A stretch of DNA of 64,000 bases from Scytolyngbya sp. HA4215-MV1 (GTDB lineage: Bacteria; Cyanobacteriota; Cyanobacteriia; Leptolyngbyales; Leptolyngbyaceae): assembly GCA_019359045.1 (NCBI GenBank), contig JAHHIA010000014.1, positions 99,651 to 163,650 on the forward strand. The letters are read 5' to 3'. Made by a program: the position numbers and the translations under genes. Below the pieces are notes generated by a model that was given only the letters and a program-made list of their open reading frames with translations, was not told the origin of the DNA and did not search any database. This document shows, piece after piece, positions 55,601 through 63,731 of this stretch (the first letter of the stretch is position 1; each line of letters begins with the position of its first letter).

Positions 55601-56447
55601 AAATGGGAAGCTGATGGCGTTGCCGATCGATACGCTAGTCGCAATTTTGGCGGTGCCTGAATCAGACATCCAGATCATCCAGGGGCGACAGTTTTATCGT
55701 TGGCAAGACCAACTCGTGCCGCTGTATCCTTCGTCAGAATTTCGTCATCTATATCCCTTGGTTGGACAGCCTTTGGATACCCCCTCGGCGATGGCATTTC
55801 CGCAAGATGGAAAAATGCCACTCTTGCTCATCGCTGGAGATTCTCAAATCATTGCTCTGGAAGTTGAACATATTCTTCAAGAACAAGAATTGGTCATTAA
55901 GCCTTTTGGACTGGCGATCGCACCGCCAGACTATCTCTATGGTTGCACGATCTTAGGGGACGGTGCTCTTGTGCCAGTGGTCGATGGACCCGCGCTCGTT
56001 CACCATTGGCTACATCCCGATAAAACTGAGGATGCTCCGGCGATTGCCCTTCCCCTGCCTGCGATCGGACCCGTCGAAATGCCCACGATTTTGGTGGCAG
56101 ATGATTCGCTGACTGCCCGGCAAACCCTCGCACTGACGCTTAAAAAGGCGGGTTATCGTGTCCTACAAGCACGAGATGGGCGAGAAGCACTGGAACACCT
56201 GCGGCAAGAACCACATATTCAGGCAGTCTTCTGTGATGTGGAAATGCCCCAGATGAACGGATTCGAGTTTCTCAATCAGTGTCGGCAAGATTTTGCCCGC
56301 GAGGCATTGCCCGTGATTATGTTAACCTCCCGTAGTGGTGAAAAACATCAACGGATCGCGCAGCTTTTGGGCGCAACTGCCTACCTCACCAAGCCTTATC
56401 TTGAACATGAGATGCTAAAAACCTTGAAAGCCTGCCTATCTTCTTAA
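52665..56447 (+). CDS. cheA: CheA-type hybrid histidine kinase (PixL-type)
   Basis: About 1260 residues. The ATG at 52665 is chosen because AAGGAG overlaps the MCP stop and the protein then begins directly with an HPt domain; the 75 residues upstream are a shadow of the MCP frame. Order: P1/HPt (1-110, phosphoacceptor His50 in AAHSIKGG); a long acidic linker (about 130-610) with five exact 17-residue repeats; dimerisation helices; HATPase (N box LVHLVRNAFDHGIE, G1 DDGRGID, G2 SGRGMGLE); a CheW-like domain; and a C-terminal REC (phosphoacceptor Asp in VFCDVEMPQMNG, Lys in LTKPYL). It phosphorylates the CheY/PatA-like regulators in response to the MCP. Confidence 0.96.
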   Translation: MIVDIEVRDQAYQFFMQESLELLQTIETGLLTLRTDQSIPKLHALMRAAHSIKGGAASLGLESIAQLSHRLEDIFRALYTQTNEIDVALEEGLLQAFDCLRSPLVEQVQTGQHDPVLALRRGEAIFAPLESRLAEALQNTTALPTAAELGVDIVLVVFSGDVEGGLKRLEQILSHPETAEVTGEIRAQAEVFVGIGELVNLPGFVAISRTTLAALDCQPDNALNIGSTAIADWRAGQAAVIAGDRTQGGQPSDTLLKLAQPPEVPLPEMQEAQSYDEQLLNFFPASVQSLESLIGSSPSHSPEAETQWNSLSEAQLNDELEAMFADTASFILSPDTDLQLDLGEVSDVAENLALLLDDSPNLGGDQAINPSMDMMIARSSHPSIDQLSQLSVDQPNHALAESDWQALQFLELTAVVDSDQAIPLDALFQEDIADQTIPLDDLFQSEIDANEPVIPLDDLFQSEIDANEPVIPLDDLFQSEIDANEPVIPLDDLFQSEIDANEPVIPLDDLFQSEIDANEPVIPLEDLLQPETTATELDIPLDDLFPAPIAVAPSTLSPGIALQEEQNELAIPLDVLFQEEIAANPPMLAPPSVTAPPSTTTLPTELPQSPVAPPPDAPYLTNAVRVDMARLERLNNLVGELVTQENSSLLDNQQLQSTLGLMLQRFSRFEQITKALQDWTDLSQSVQAHLPTLHPSTALWAEHRSESSADSAALLLPLADFDPLQMDSYSHLHTLVQESIEEIAQLGEAMRDMSLLTQHSQQTLRKKQQTLKQVRNDLLWARMLPLGDVLQRFPRMVRDLATRYHKQVTLKLSGTMTLVDKVVLEKLYDPLVHLVRNAFDHGIESPAVRQAQGKIAQATIEIRAYHRGNQTYIEVRDDGRGIDLEAVRRRLLETHLVSADLVPTLTAEQLYEYLFTPAFSTAEQVSELSGRGMGLETVRSQVKMLKGSLSVTSEPGQGTLFTLKLPLTLTIAKLLVFAVNGKLMALPIDTLVAILAVPESDIQIIQGRQFYRWQDQLVPLYPSSEFRHLYPLVGQPLDTPSAMAFPQDGKMPLLLIAGDSQIIALEVEHILQEQELVIKPFGLAIAPPDYLYGCTILGDGALVPVVDGPALVHHWLHPDKTEDAPAIALPLPAIGPVEMPTILVADDSLTARQTLALTLKKAGYRVLQARDGREALEHLRQEPHIQAVFCDVEMPQMNGFEFLNQCRQDFAREALPVIMLTSRSGEKHQRIAQLLGATAYLTKPYLEHEMLKTLKACLSS
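53973..54227 (+). repeat. Five 51-bp in-frame tandem repeats in the CheA linker
   Basis: Units start at 53973, 54024, 54075, 54126 and 54177. Each encodes IPLDDLFQSEIDANEPV, and the copies differ by only a few silent bases. Diverged IPLD..F units flank the array on both sides. This points to recent slippage or recombination. Confidence 0.93.
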
Positions 56448-56556
56448 AGACTATGGATTTAGGGAGGTGGAAAATTGCTGACTGGTCAGGGCGTCAGTCC
56501 TTACGCGCTTACCAGAAGCCCGTTGAAGTTATGAAACCCTTATTCCTCAGTGTTTT

Positions 56557-57003
56557 ATGAAAAAGCTACAAACTCGAACTCCTACACTGAAGGTGTTGGT
56601 CATTCCTGTACAAAATTTATCATTGGCGCTCAAATTGGAAGGGGTGCAAAAAGTGGTGCCAACGCCTCAAATCTTCAAAAGTGGAGAAAAAACTTTGGGG
56701 GTGGCTCATTTTGAAGACCGTGAGGCGATCGTCGTTGATCTCCATCACAAAATTTTTGGAGCACCCAGTTCCCAACCAGAGCGCTATGTGGTGCTGGTTC
56801 AGGCAACCGATCAACAACTTTACGGGATTCCAACCACAACGCTGCCCACTTTGCAAGAGTTGCCGCTGGAATCCTTGAATCCCTTACCTGCGGATTATCG
56901 CGATCGTGACACATTAGGCATTGCCAGCCATACGGTTGCGCTCCCCCAACAAGACACGGAGCAAACGCTATTTTTACTCGATCCCGATCGCTTGTTTGTG
57001 TAA
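56557..57003 (+). CDS. Divergent CheW-like protein
   Basis: 148 residues with a recognisable but weak CheW fold ('VLVIPVQNLSLALKLEGVQKVV', shortened at its end; 'LGVAHFEDREAIVVDLHHKIFG'; 'YVVLVQATDQQLYGIPTTTL'). It differs strongly from the PixI-type CheW at 49517. Two CheW proteins in one array suggest either two receptor pools or an accessory adaptor. It lies 109 bp after CheA on the same strand. Confidence 0.8.
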   Translation: MKKLQTRTPTLKVLVIPVQNLSLALKLEGVQKVVPTPQIFKSGEKTLGVAHFEDREAIVVDLHHKIFGAPSSQPERYVVLVQATDQQLYGIPTTTLPTLQELPLESLNPLPADYRDRDTLGIASHTVALPQQDTEQTLFLLDPDRLFV

Positions 57004-57331
57004 ACGCAATCGCCAGGGAATAGCTCAAACTGAGCCACATTTCCCTTCTGAAGAAATAAATTGACGAAATGCAACCTCGATGGGGTGCATTTATCAAGGG
57101 GTATAGCATGGGATGCGCAATCACTCAAATGGGTGAAACAAGTCGTCCAAAGGCTATGCCCCAACTGCGTTTGAGGACTCTAAAGTTTTCACTTTAATGC
57201 TGCATTCTTATTAGTTCCTTATTTTTGTGGTTTAACCTCTGATCATTCGTGCCCACCCAAGATCTTCCTTTTTGAGGTTGGACAATGAAAATCACGTCCA
57301 CTTATGCTTGAAGTCCATGTTTGAAAGTGTC
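57004..57331. other. Intergenic region, 328 bp
   Basis: No gene, terminator or repeat is convincing here. It separates the second CheW from the REC gene, whose start (57332) is chosen at MSVINQTKS in preference to the earlier ATGs at 57272 and 57317. Confidence 0.4.
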
Positions 57332-57724
57332 ATGAGTGTCATAAATCAGACTAAATCAATTTTATTGATTGATGATGAACCCAGCATTCGGGAACTGGTT
57401 AGGGTTTGTTTGCAGGATTTGGCTGGCTGGCGGGTCATCACTGCGCCTAATGCCCAAGTTGGATTGCAATGCCTGGAAGAAGAGTGCCCGGATGTTATTT
57501 TGTTAGATGTTTTGATGCCAGGCATGGATGCGGTGACTTTTATTAATAAGTTGCGAGAAAAAACTCTGACACAGTCTGTGCCTGTCATTTTACTCACGGT
57601 CAGGGCACGCTGGTTTACATCGGCAAAGCTTGAGCAACTTGGCGTCAGTGATGCGATCGCGAAACCTTTTAATCCATTAACTTTAGCGACTCAGATTGCC
57701 CAAACATTAGGATGGTCTCTATAA
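57332..57724 (+). CDS. Stand-alone REC protein, paralogue of the one at 46814
   Basis: About 130 residues: acidic pair in LIDDEPS, phosphoacceptor Asp in ILLDVLMPGMDA, Lys in IAKPFNP. It resembles the REC at 46814 in both ends. The usual Thr after the fourth strand is present (LLTVRA), but the following loop is altered (VRARWFTSAKLEQL). It is probably co-transcribed with the downstream hybrid kinase, 140 bp away. Confidence 0.92.
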   Translation: MSVINQTKSILLIDDEPSIRELVRVCLQDLAGWRVITAPNAQVGLQCLEEECPDVILLDVLMPGMDAVTFINKLREKTLTQSVPVILLTVRARWFTSAKLEQLGVSDAIAKPFNPLTLATQIAQTLGWSL

Positions 57725-57864
57725 CCTGTGGAAGAGGTAATGATACCTGCCCAATCTTGAAGAGCCGATTAGAGTCAAAAGCAATCCTGAAAAGGATGTC
57801 AATAAGAATATTGATTCAATATTTCTGAGGTTCAACCAAGCTTTCTGTCTCTCAACGCTGTGCT

Positions 57865-59145
57865 ATGAATCAGACCCAATCATTCAATCAACATGCAGAT
57901 ATCCTGATTGTTGATGATGTCCCTAACAATATCCGTTTTCTGTCCAATTTTTTATTGGACAGAGGTTACCAAGTTCGCAAAGCAATTAGTGGTCAGATGG
58001 CATTGAGAACGATTGATGCACTGATCCCAGATTTGGTTCTTTTGGATGTGAATCTGCCTGACATTAGTGGGTATGAAGTTTGTCGGGAATTGAAAGAAAA
58101 TCCTTTGACGAATTCCATTCCGATCGTTTTTTTGAGTGCTGGTAATGATGCGATCGACAAAATCAAGGCATTTGAAGCCGGGGCATCCGACTATATTACC
58201 AAACCCTTTCATCTCGAAGAAGTACTGGTAAGAATACAGACGCAATTGACCATTCAGGCGTTGCAAAAAGAACTCCGAATGCAGAATGAACAGCTCAAAG
58301 ATGCCCTACAAGATCTCAAAGTTGCGCAAGCAAATTTGGTCCAGCAGGAAAAAATGGCGACGCTAAGAAAGGTGGTTGCGGGAGTCGCTCATGAAGTCAA
58401 TAACCCTTTGAGCTTCATTGCTTGCAATATCAAACCTGCGCAGGATCATATTCAGCAGCTGGTTTCATTAATCGAACTGTATCAGCAGAAATTTGGTGAT
58501 ACTGATCCAGAAATTCAGGCTTGGCTGGAAGAAATGGATTTGGAGTTTGTTACCTCTGATTTGAGAAGTATCTTAGCTTCTATGGGGAATGGAACGGATC
58601 GCATCCGCACGGTGATGTTGGCGCTGCGGATTTTTACCCGACTCGATGAATCAGGAATTAAGCAAATTGACATTCATGAAAATCTGAATAGTGTGCTGGC
58701 GCTGCTCCGGCATCGATTAGATGATCGCGAAGATGGCATACAGATTCAAGTTCAAAAAGACTATGGAGCACTTCCTCTCATCACTTGCTATGCTGAGCAA
58801 TTTAATCAAGTGATGTTTAATCTTCTTTGTAATGCGATCGATGCGATCAACGCAAAGTTTGCTCAAACGACCCATTACCCGACGACGCCAGAAATTTCAA
58901 TCCGGACTCGGTTAGGGGAAGACAGAATCTTAACGGTGAGCATTAAGGATAATGGGATTGGGATTCCCAAAATAATTCAAAGTCGCATTTTTGAACCTTT
59001 CTTTACGACCAAATTGGCAGGACAAGGGGTCGGTTTGGGTTTAGCAACCAGCCTCCGCATTATCGAAGAAATTCATGGGGGGCGTTTAATCTATACTTCT
59101 GTGGAGAATGAAGGCACTGAATTTGTCATTCAAATGCCTGCCTGA
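57865..59145 (+). CDS. REC-histidine kinase
   Basis: A 426-residue soluble protein. The N-terminal REC (about 10-130) has VVDDVPN-type acidic residues and phosphoacceptor Asp in VLLDVNLPDISG. A coiled-coil stretch (about 133-170) leads to the kinase core with His in VAGVAHEVNNPLSF (about residue 177). The HATPase domain has NLLCNAIDAI, DNGIGIPK, and 'GVGLGLATS'. The layout (REC, coiled coil, HK) is common in cyanobacterial response-regulated kinases; the input is phosphate and not a ligand. It ends the signalling block on this strand. Confidence 0.95.
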   Translation: MNQTQSFNQHADILIVDDVPNNIRFLSNFLLDRGYQVRKAISGQMALRTIDALIPDLVLLDVNLPDISGYEVCRELKENPLTNSIPIVFLSAGNDAIDKIKAFEAGASDYITKPFHLEEVLVRIQTQLTIQALQKELRMQNEQLKDALQDLKVAQANLVQQEKMATLRKVVAGVAHEVNNPLSFIACNIKPAQDHIQQLVSLIELYQQKFGDTDPEIQAWLEEMDLEFVTSDLRSILASMGNGTDRIRTVMLALRIFTRLDESGIKQIDIHENLNSVLALLRHRLDDREDGIQIQVQKDYGALPLITCYAEQFNQVMFNLLCNAIDAINAKFAQTTHYPTTPEISIRTRLGEDRILTVSIKDNGIGIPKIIQSRIFEPFFTTKLAGQGVGLGLATSLRIIEEIHGGRLIYTSVENEGTEFVIQMPA

Positions 59146-59370
59146 TGCTGAATGCCTCCAACCCATTCCTTGATCTTGCTCCGGTAAAGGGTCGTTCGAG
59201 CTTAATGTACTCGCTCTGAGCTACATTGAGCAAGTGCTTTATCTGAACGGGTTCTTAGGCTTTCGTTTGGCTTGTAGCAAGCAATGAAGAACGGAATTCA
59301 CTGGGGCGATCGCGCGGTAGTTCTTAGGGGGAGAGGGGGGACCGCTCTGCTGCGCGTCTTTGCCTTTCTC

Positions 59371-59715
59371 TTACGGCTCCAAACTACGCCAGATCTGATC
59401 GGGGACTTTGCGTCCACGTCGAGCGGTGTGACGTATTTGGTAGCGTTGGTCGCCACTAATCATGACCATTTGCACTAACCCTTGCTCAATCAAAGTTTTT
59501 AAGAGTGGTTGAATCGTAGCGATGTCTTGACCGAAATATCGAGAGAGTTCTGTCAGCGTGACTTCTCGTTCACGAGTGATGATTCGTAATACGCGCTGAA
59601 GCGGTTCTGATAAATCGAGATCGTCTAGTCTGCTACGCCCGATCGGTCGATCTACGAATGAGTTCGCTTCTAAATTGGACTCATTTTCGACATTCTCTTG
59701 CCCTGGATCGGTCAT
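59371..59715 (-). CDS. Winged-helix (MarR/ArsR-like) DNA-binding protein
   Basis: About 114 residues from MTDPGQENVEN. AGAGG lies just upstream of this ATG; the longer frame to 59793 is less likely. The C-terminal 75 residues form a winged helix: 'LQRVLRIITREREVTLTELS', recognition helix 'IATIQPLLKTLIEQGLV', wing 'GDQRYQIRHT', and a basic tail (ARRGRKVPDQIW). The N-terminal 35 residues are acidic. It is probably a transcription factor; its position and convergent orientation at the end of the chemotaxis-like block suggest a link to that block, without proof. Confidence 0.75.
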   Translation of the reverse strand: MTDPGQENVENESNLEANSFVDRPIGRSRLDDLDLSEPLQRVLRIITREREVTLTELSRYFGQDIATIQPLLKTLIEQGLVQMVMISGDQRYQIRHTARRGRKVPDQIWRSLEP

Positions 59716-60441
59716 TAACGCACCTCTTTTAATGTTTGATTGTGGTTGCTGGGATGAAGACAAATTTGCCACTGAAACCGCTAACCTGAACACTCATCCC
59801 TCCCCTTAGCACTCGAACACTGGACTCTTCACCTCTCTTTTTGAGGCAGATATCAAAAACTTACAAAGCCAGATGGCATCATCCGGATGAATAAAGTGTC
59901 CTGATTGCTCACAAAATCGCAGAAAAACTAAATACCTTTGCGATTCCCTGGATGATCTCGGTTTGCATTCGGGGGGTGTGGCAGGGCTGAGTCTTGGAGG
60001 GCGTTGCTGAAAAGCAGGATGATTTGGAACCAAGTTTCAAATCATTCAGCCTCATTTTCATCTCGTTGTTGAGCAACGTCGTCCTTGAGTGCTCCGATGG
60101 CTTGGTTGGCGGATGGGACTGCTGTTTTGACCCACCTGCTTAATTCGACCCCGATCCCGATCGATCCGGACAGGTTGATATTTTGAAAACTTGCTTGAGT
60201 CAAACATTCAACCATCCCAATCCCCTGGCTGGCAGAGGGATGTGTCCACAGCTTTCAGGACCGTTCCTCTCAGTAAATTTGACTCAATGGATTTGACTCA
60301 ATGAATTTGTCTGTATAAATTGCTGGCTAGTTGGGGATCAAACTTTGCAAATTGCCCGGTGCCGGTTGTCCGTGCGGGAGTTGGCAAAGCGGGTTCACAA
60401 AACGCCTAGCAGCCCTACTGTATTGATCATGAGTTACTCAA
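59716..60441. other. Intergenic region before the DUF928 pair, 726 bp
   Basis: It contains the MITE-like palindrome at 60001-60080 and a short direct repeat (GATTTGACTCAATG near 60285). No gene is convincing. Confidence 0.45.
60001..60080. mobile_element. MITE-like palindrome, copy 1
   Basis: 80 bp with terminal inverted repeats GCGTTGCTGAA / GTTGAGCAACGTC and internal ATGATTT/AAATCAT arms. The copy at 61346-61424 is its reverse complement with few changes. GCGTTGCTGAA-type termini are widespread in cyanobacterial non-autonomous elements. No coding capacity. Confidence 0.8.
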
Positions 60442-61311
60442 ATGAAACTTTTGCTTCGCTCCCAAGCTGTTTTGTTGGCGCTGGTTCTTGAACTCATTGC
60501 GATCGTCCCTTTGGCGCAGTCTGCCCCATCCTATTCGCTGCAACTACCACCTTCATCGCCTGCGAATCAACTGAATCGCAGTGATAGACTGCTTGCACGC
60601 GATTATCGGCGCTCTCCTCGCCGTCGCCCTTACCCTCGTTGGGGGGCACCTGCCTGGTCAACCGGAGGGGCGGCAAGGGGTGGCTGCAATAGTCAGGAAT
60701 CCCCCCTGATTCCACTGGTTCCGGTGGTGACGGATACCGGGGATAAGCCCAGCTTCTTTGGTACAACGGTATCAGAACGCCCAACTTTCTTCGCCTACGT
60801 GCCTAAAACCAATGCTCGACAAGTGGAATTTTTACTATTAGATGAAGAAGCAGGGGTGGTGATCTCCGAAACTATTCTGGATGTCAGCGGACTGCCACAA
60901 ATCATTGGCTTCAAACTGGATAAAACCTTGCCTCCCCTGGCGATCGGCAAAAATTATAAATGGTTTTTTACCACGCTCTGTAATCCCAAAGATGTGGTAC
61001 GGGATGATAACAGTGGCAATCCATCGATTTCCGGATTAATCCAGCGGGTAGAGTTTGAGCCAGGGCTGGCAAGTCAGTTGCATAAGGCAGCCCCGATCTC
61101 TCGTCCCCAACTCTATGCTGAAGCTGGAGCTTGGTTTGATGCGTTGGCGACTCTGTCACAACTCCGTTGCCAGAAACCCAAGGATGCGGCAATTTCGGCA
61201 CGCTGGTCGGCGCTGTTGGAGTCGATGGAACTGGAGCATATTCCGGAGCTGATGCAATTGATGGGATCGGAGAAGATTGATCAGGCTCCATTGGCGAAGT
61301 GTGGGGGATGA
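60442..61311 (+). CDS. DUF928 protein, paralogue 1
   Basis: 289 residues. A signal peptide (about 1-27; 'LLALVLELIAIVPLAQSAP') is followed by an Arg/Pro-rich stretch. DUF928 then starts with a Gly/Cys patch (GGAARGGCNSQE) and the hallmark 'LIPLVPVVTDTG' and 'ERPTFFAYVPKT' (about 88-125). The Cys residues are consistent with an exported, oxidised protein. The end contains 'LYAEAGAWFDALATLSQLR', a short helical module. DUF928 occurs near CHAT and hemagglutinin genes in cyanobacteria, and such genes are found at 14.5-23.7 kb here. Function unknown. Confidence 0.88.
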   Translation: MKLLLRSQAVLLALVLELIAIVPLAQSAPSYSLQLPPSSPANQLNRSDRLLARDYRRSPRRRPYPRWGAPAWSTGGAARGGCNSQESPLIPLVPVVTDTGDKPSFFGTTVSERPTFFAYVPKTNARQVEFLLLDEEAGVVISETILDVSGLPQIIGFKLDKTLPPLAIGKNYKWFFTTLCNPKDVVRDDNSGNPSISGLIQRVEFEPGLASQLHKAAPISRPQLYAEAGAWFDALATLSQLRCQKPKDAAISARWSALLESMELEHIPELMQLMGSEKIDQAPLAKCGG

Positions 61312-61345
61312 TGGGGAACAGGACATGGGGGTATAAAAAGGAGGG

Positions 61346-61424
61346 GCGTTGCTCAACAACGGGATGAAAATGAGGCTGAATGATTTGCAACTTCGTTCTA
61401 AATCATCCTGCTTTTCAGCAACGC
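61346..61424. mobile_element. MITE-like palindrome, copy 2 (inverted relative to copy 1)
   Basis: 79 bp between the two DUF928 genes; its sequence is the reverse complement of 60001-60080 with a handful of substitutions. It may also fold into a terminator-like hairpin for the first gene. Confidence 0.8.
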
Positions 61425-61458
61425 CAAAGGAGGAGATGAGGCCATCAAGGAGGTTGGG

Positions 61459-62325
61459 ATGCAGGAGAGGATTGGGCTGCGGTGGTTAGGGGGGCTAGGT
61501 TGTTTGGGGTGTTTGCTGTTGGGGGTATCGGTTGCGGTGGCAGAGGCACGATCAGTTCCGACATCTGTGACACCGGGTACGGGGCGATTAAGTCGGGATG
61601 GTGGGCTACAAGCGGGGATTCACTATCAGCCACCACGATCGTCTTATCCGTTTGCGGACGATCGCTTGCCAGGGGGGGGCGGCGTTCCGGCGGGGGGCTA
61701 TGCTTGTCGGGAAGATGACCAAGGGCGGCAAATGATTCCGCTGGTGCCTGTGATTACTCGTCCCAAACGATCGCCTGGTTTCTTTGGGGTGACCGTTGCC
61801 CAACGTCCGACCTTGTGGATATATTTGGCGCAAAATACGGCGCGCCAATTGGAGTTTTTGTTGTTGGACGAAGCGGATAATACGTTGTATCAAGAGCGCT
61901 TGACGATCGCGGACAACCCGCAGTTCCTGCGCATTCAACTAGGCAAAAGCAGTCCACCGCTGGAGGTCGGCAAAACCTACAATTGGCTTTTGGTCAAGGT
62001 TTGTGATGAAGAAGACCCAAGTCGCAATCCGTTTGTGGAAGGGCTGATTCAGCGAGTTGAGCCAGGTGCGACTTTGACCCGGCAATTGAAGAAAGCCGAT
62101 TTGCTGACTCGTGCTCGTTTGTATGCCGAAGCTGGAATCTGGTTCGATGCTCTGGCCGCAATGGCTGAACTGCGTTGCCAAAATCCTACCAATCTTAGCC
62201 TTGCCGCAGATTGGAGTGGTTTGCTCAAAGCGATGGATCTGGCGCAAATTCCCTATTTAGGCAAACTGGCTGAGGATGAAAAAATTGATCAGGTGCCGCT
62301 GACGTACTGCACGGCTAAAAAATAG
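61459..62325 (+). CDS. DUF928 protein, paralogue 2
   Basis: 288 residues, clearly related to the preceding gene ('MIPLVPVITRPKRSPGFFGV', 'QRPTLWIYLAQNTARQLEFL', 'GLIQRVEPGATLTRQLKKAD', 'LYAEAGIWFDALAAMAELR'). The signal peptide is about 1-30. The Gly-rich patch before the DUF928 core is GGGGVPAGGYACRED. The stop codon abuts the third MITE-like element. The two genes probably arose by tandem duplication. Confidence 0.88.
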   Translation: MQERIGLRWLGGLGCLGCLLLGVSVAVAEARSVPTSVTPGTGRLSRDGGLQAGIHYQPPRSSYPFADDRLPGGGGVPAGGYACREDDQGRQMIPLVPVITRPKRSPGFFGVTVAQRPTLWIYLAQNTARQLEFLLLDEADNTLYQERLTIADNPQFLRIQLGKSSPPLEVGKTYNWLLVKVCDEEDPSRNPFVEGLIQRVEPGATLTRQLKKADLLTRARLYAEAGIWFDALAAMAELRCQNPTNLSLAADWSGLLKAMDLAQIPYLGKLAEDEKIDQVPLTYCTAKK

Positions 62326-62404
62326 GTGTTGCTGAATTAGGAGTATGAATTGGGGCAAAGTTTCAATTTATACTCCTATTCATACCTTAGATTTAGCAAC
62401 ACCA
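62326..62404. mobile_element. MITE-like palindrome, copy 3 (different subtype)
   Basis: 79 bp starting directly after the DUF928 stop. Termini GGTGTTGCTGAATTAGGAGT and the inverse ATTTAGCAACACC, with internal AGTATGAATTG/CAATTTATACT arms. It shares only the GTTGCTGAA ends with copies 1 and 2. Confidence 0.75.
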
Positions 62405-62584
62405 AAAATAGTGCTGGTCTGGTTAGTTCATGTGCTGGCAATGCTTTAGCAAGATGATGCAACCTGAGCACCTGCATCATTGGGATTGACTGCCCTATCG
62501 ATTCTATCGTTGGGTAGAAGCTACAGCGTTTGGTCAGCGATAAGCTGATTGAACTCAATCGCGCTCAGCCGCACCCAAATTCCT

Positions 62585-62875
62585 ATGTCAGTGATTACTC
62601 TGGATGGACTGGTTACCCGAACTGCGATCTCGTCTCTTGACCTCTACCAACAGCATCTCTCTCCTCGTAAAGGGTTTTCTTGTCCCCATCGGTTGCTCTA
62701 TGGTGAAAGATCTTGCTCGGATTACGTTAAGCAGATTCTGAGCGATCGGGGTTTGAAAGCTGCTTTGCAACTCGCACCGCAACGATTTAGTGCCTGCAAA
62801 ACGGCGGCTCAAACTTTACAAGCTCAAAGGGCGCAAGGTGGCTGTATTGTGATCCCCTGTTGCCTACCGCTTTGA
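62585..62875 (+). CDS. yidD: YidD-like membrane-insertion efficiency factor
   Basis: 96 residues from MSVITLDGLV. An upstream TTG at 62549 would extend the frame but is less likely. The core 'DLYQQHLSPRKGFSCPHRLL', 'CSDYVKQILSDRGLKAAL' and 'QRFSACKTA' matches the YidD (haemolysin-like) family as found in cyanobacteria. The spacing of the Cys residues is kept, with a Cys-rich end (GGCIVIPCCLPL). YidD assists YidC/Sec insertion of membrane proteins. It is slightly longer than the usual 70-85 residues and stands alone. Confidence 0.75.
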   Translation: MSVITLDGLVTRTAISSLDLYQQHLSPRKGFSCPHRLLYGERSCSDYVKQILSDRGLKAALQLAPQRFSACKTAAQTLQAQRAQGGCIVIPCCLPL

Positions 62876-63022
62876 ACTGGCTAAGTCCGGCAAGATGCTA
62901 TGAGTTGGAAACCCCAAACGTAATCACTCCTCACTGACTGATCACGACGAAGTTATTGCTACAATTTGCGATCGCAGCTTGAAGGGCGAGGATGGGCAGA
63001 CGATCGCTGATCAGGCGCCAGA

Positions 63023-63356
63023 TTACTGTTGCAAGATGGCAATTAACTTCATGATCACTTCGTTCGCTTTCTCTGAGGTAAGTTTTCCGGCTTTGTAGGC
63101 AATCAATTGTTCGTTTGCAGTAAATATCCGATTTGATTTGGCATAGCTAGTTTGGTTGAGGCTGCCAGTTTCAAAGTCACTTGCTTCAATCAAGGTTGTA
63201 TCCAATGTCGTTTGTGGCTTGGCTAGTAATCAAGCAAGGGATTAGATCAGTGCTGATGAGTGTGGCAAGCAGCATTGCGGGTCGTTTTTTCACATGGGTT
63301 AAATCTGAAAAGGGAAATGGAACAACCACGACATCACCTTTTACAAATGCTGCCAC
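63023..63356 (-). pseudogene. Frameshifted MazF/PemK-type toxin gene
   Basis: It starts at GTG 63356 with 'FVKGDVVVVPFPFSDLTHVKKR' in shortened form, the classical MazF N-terminus, and 'CLITSQATNDIGYNL'. That frame stops at TGA 63186. One base out of phase, the sequence continues as 'DFETGSLNQTSYAKSNRIF' and 'LIAYKAGKLTSEKANEVIMK' to the stop at 63023, which is the normal C-terminal half. One frameshift near 63188-63200 therefore inactivates an mRNA interferase. The start overlaps the antitoxin gene, as usual in this family. Confidence 0.8.
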
Positions 63357-63545
63357 GCCTCTCGTCCTTTTCGGGGGTAAGCCACGCTTCTGCTAAGCTA
63401 GATTCGCTGAATAAGCTAATCTCTAGCTGCTCTTGTTGTATTTCCTTAGCTCGAATGAATGACAGAAGTCTAAGACTTCTTGCAACGTAGAATTGGGTGT
63501 TATCTCTATCTCTTTTAGGAGTTGTTCTTTAACATTGCCATTCAT
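63341..63545 (-). pseudogene. Frameshifted antitoxin gene of the MazEF-type pair
   Basis: It starts at ATG 63545 with GGAGAG upstream. The first frame reads 'VKEQLLKEIEITPNSTLQEV' and stops at TAG 63425-63423. A second frame holds 'SLFSESSLAEAWLTPEKDE', the usual C-terminal block of these antitoxins. A third frame provides the expected EAWQHL end (stop 63343-63341), inside which the toxin GTG lies. At least two frameshifts, together with the toxin lesion, show decay of the whole module. The 186 bp up to 63731 show no gene. Confidence 0.75.
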
Positions 63546-63731
63546 TGCATTCTCTCCTTTCAATTCAGATTCATTCAGTTGGGTTTCGTCTTTTTGAATC
63601 AGTCGTTCCTTCGCAGGAGTGATGTTTTTATTTTTAGATTCGCAGAATGGTTAATGGTTTAATTTTTTACAATTGGGACTCAAGAGATCGATTCTCTTTC
63701 TACCAAGCCATGACTTAATGTTTGGGTAGTG

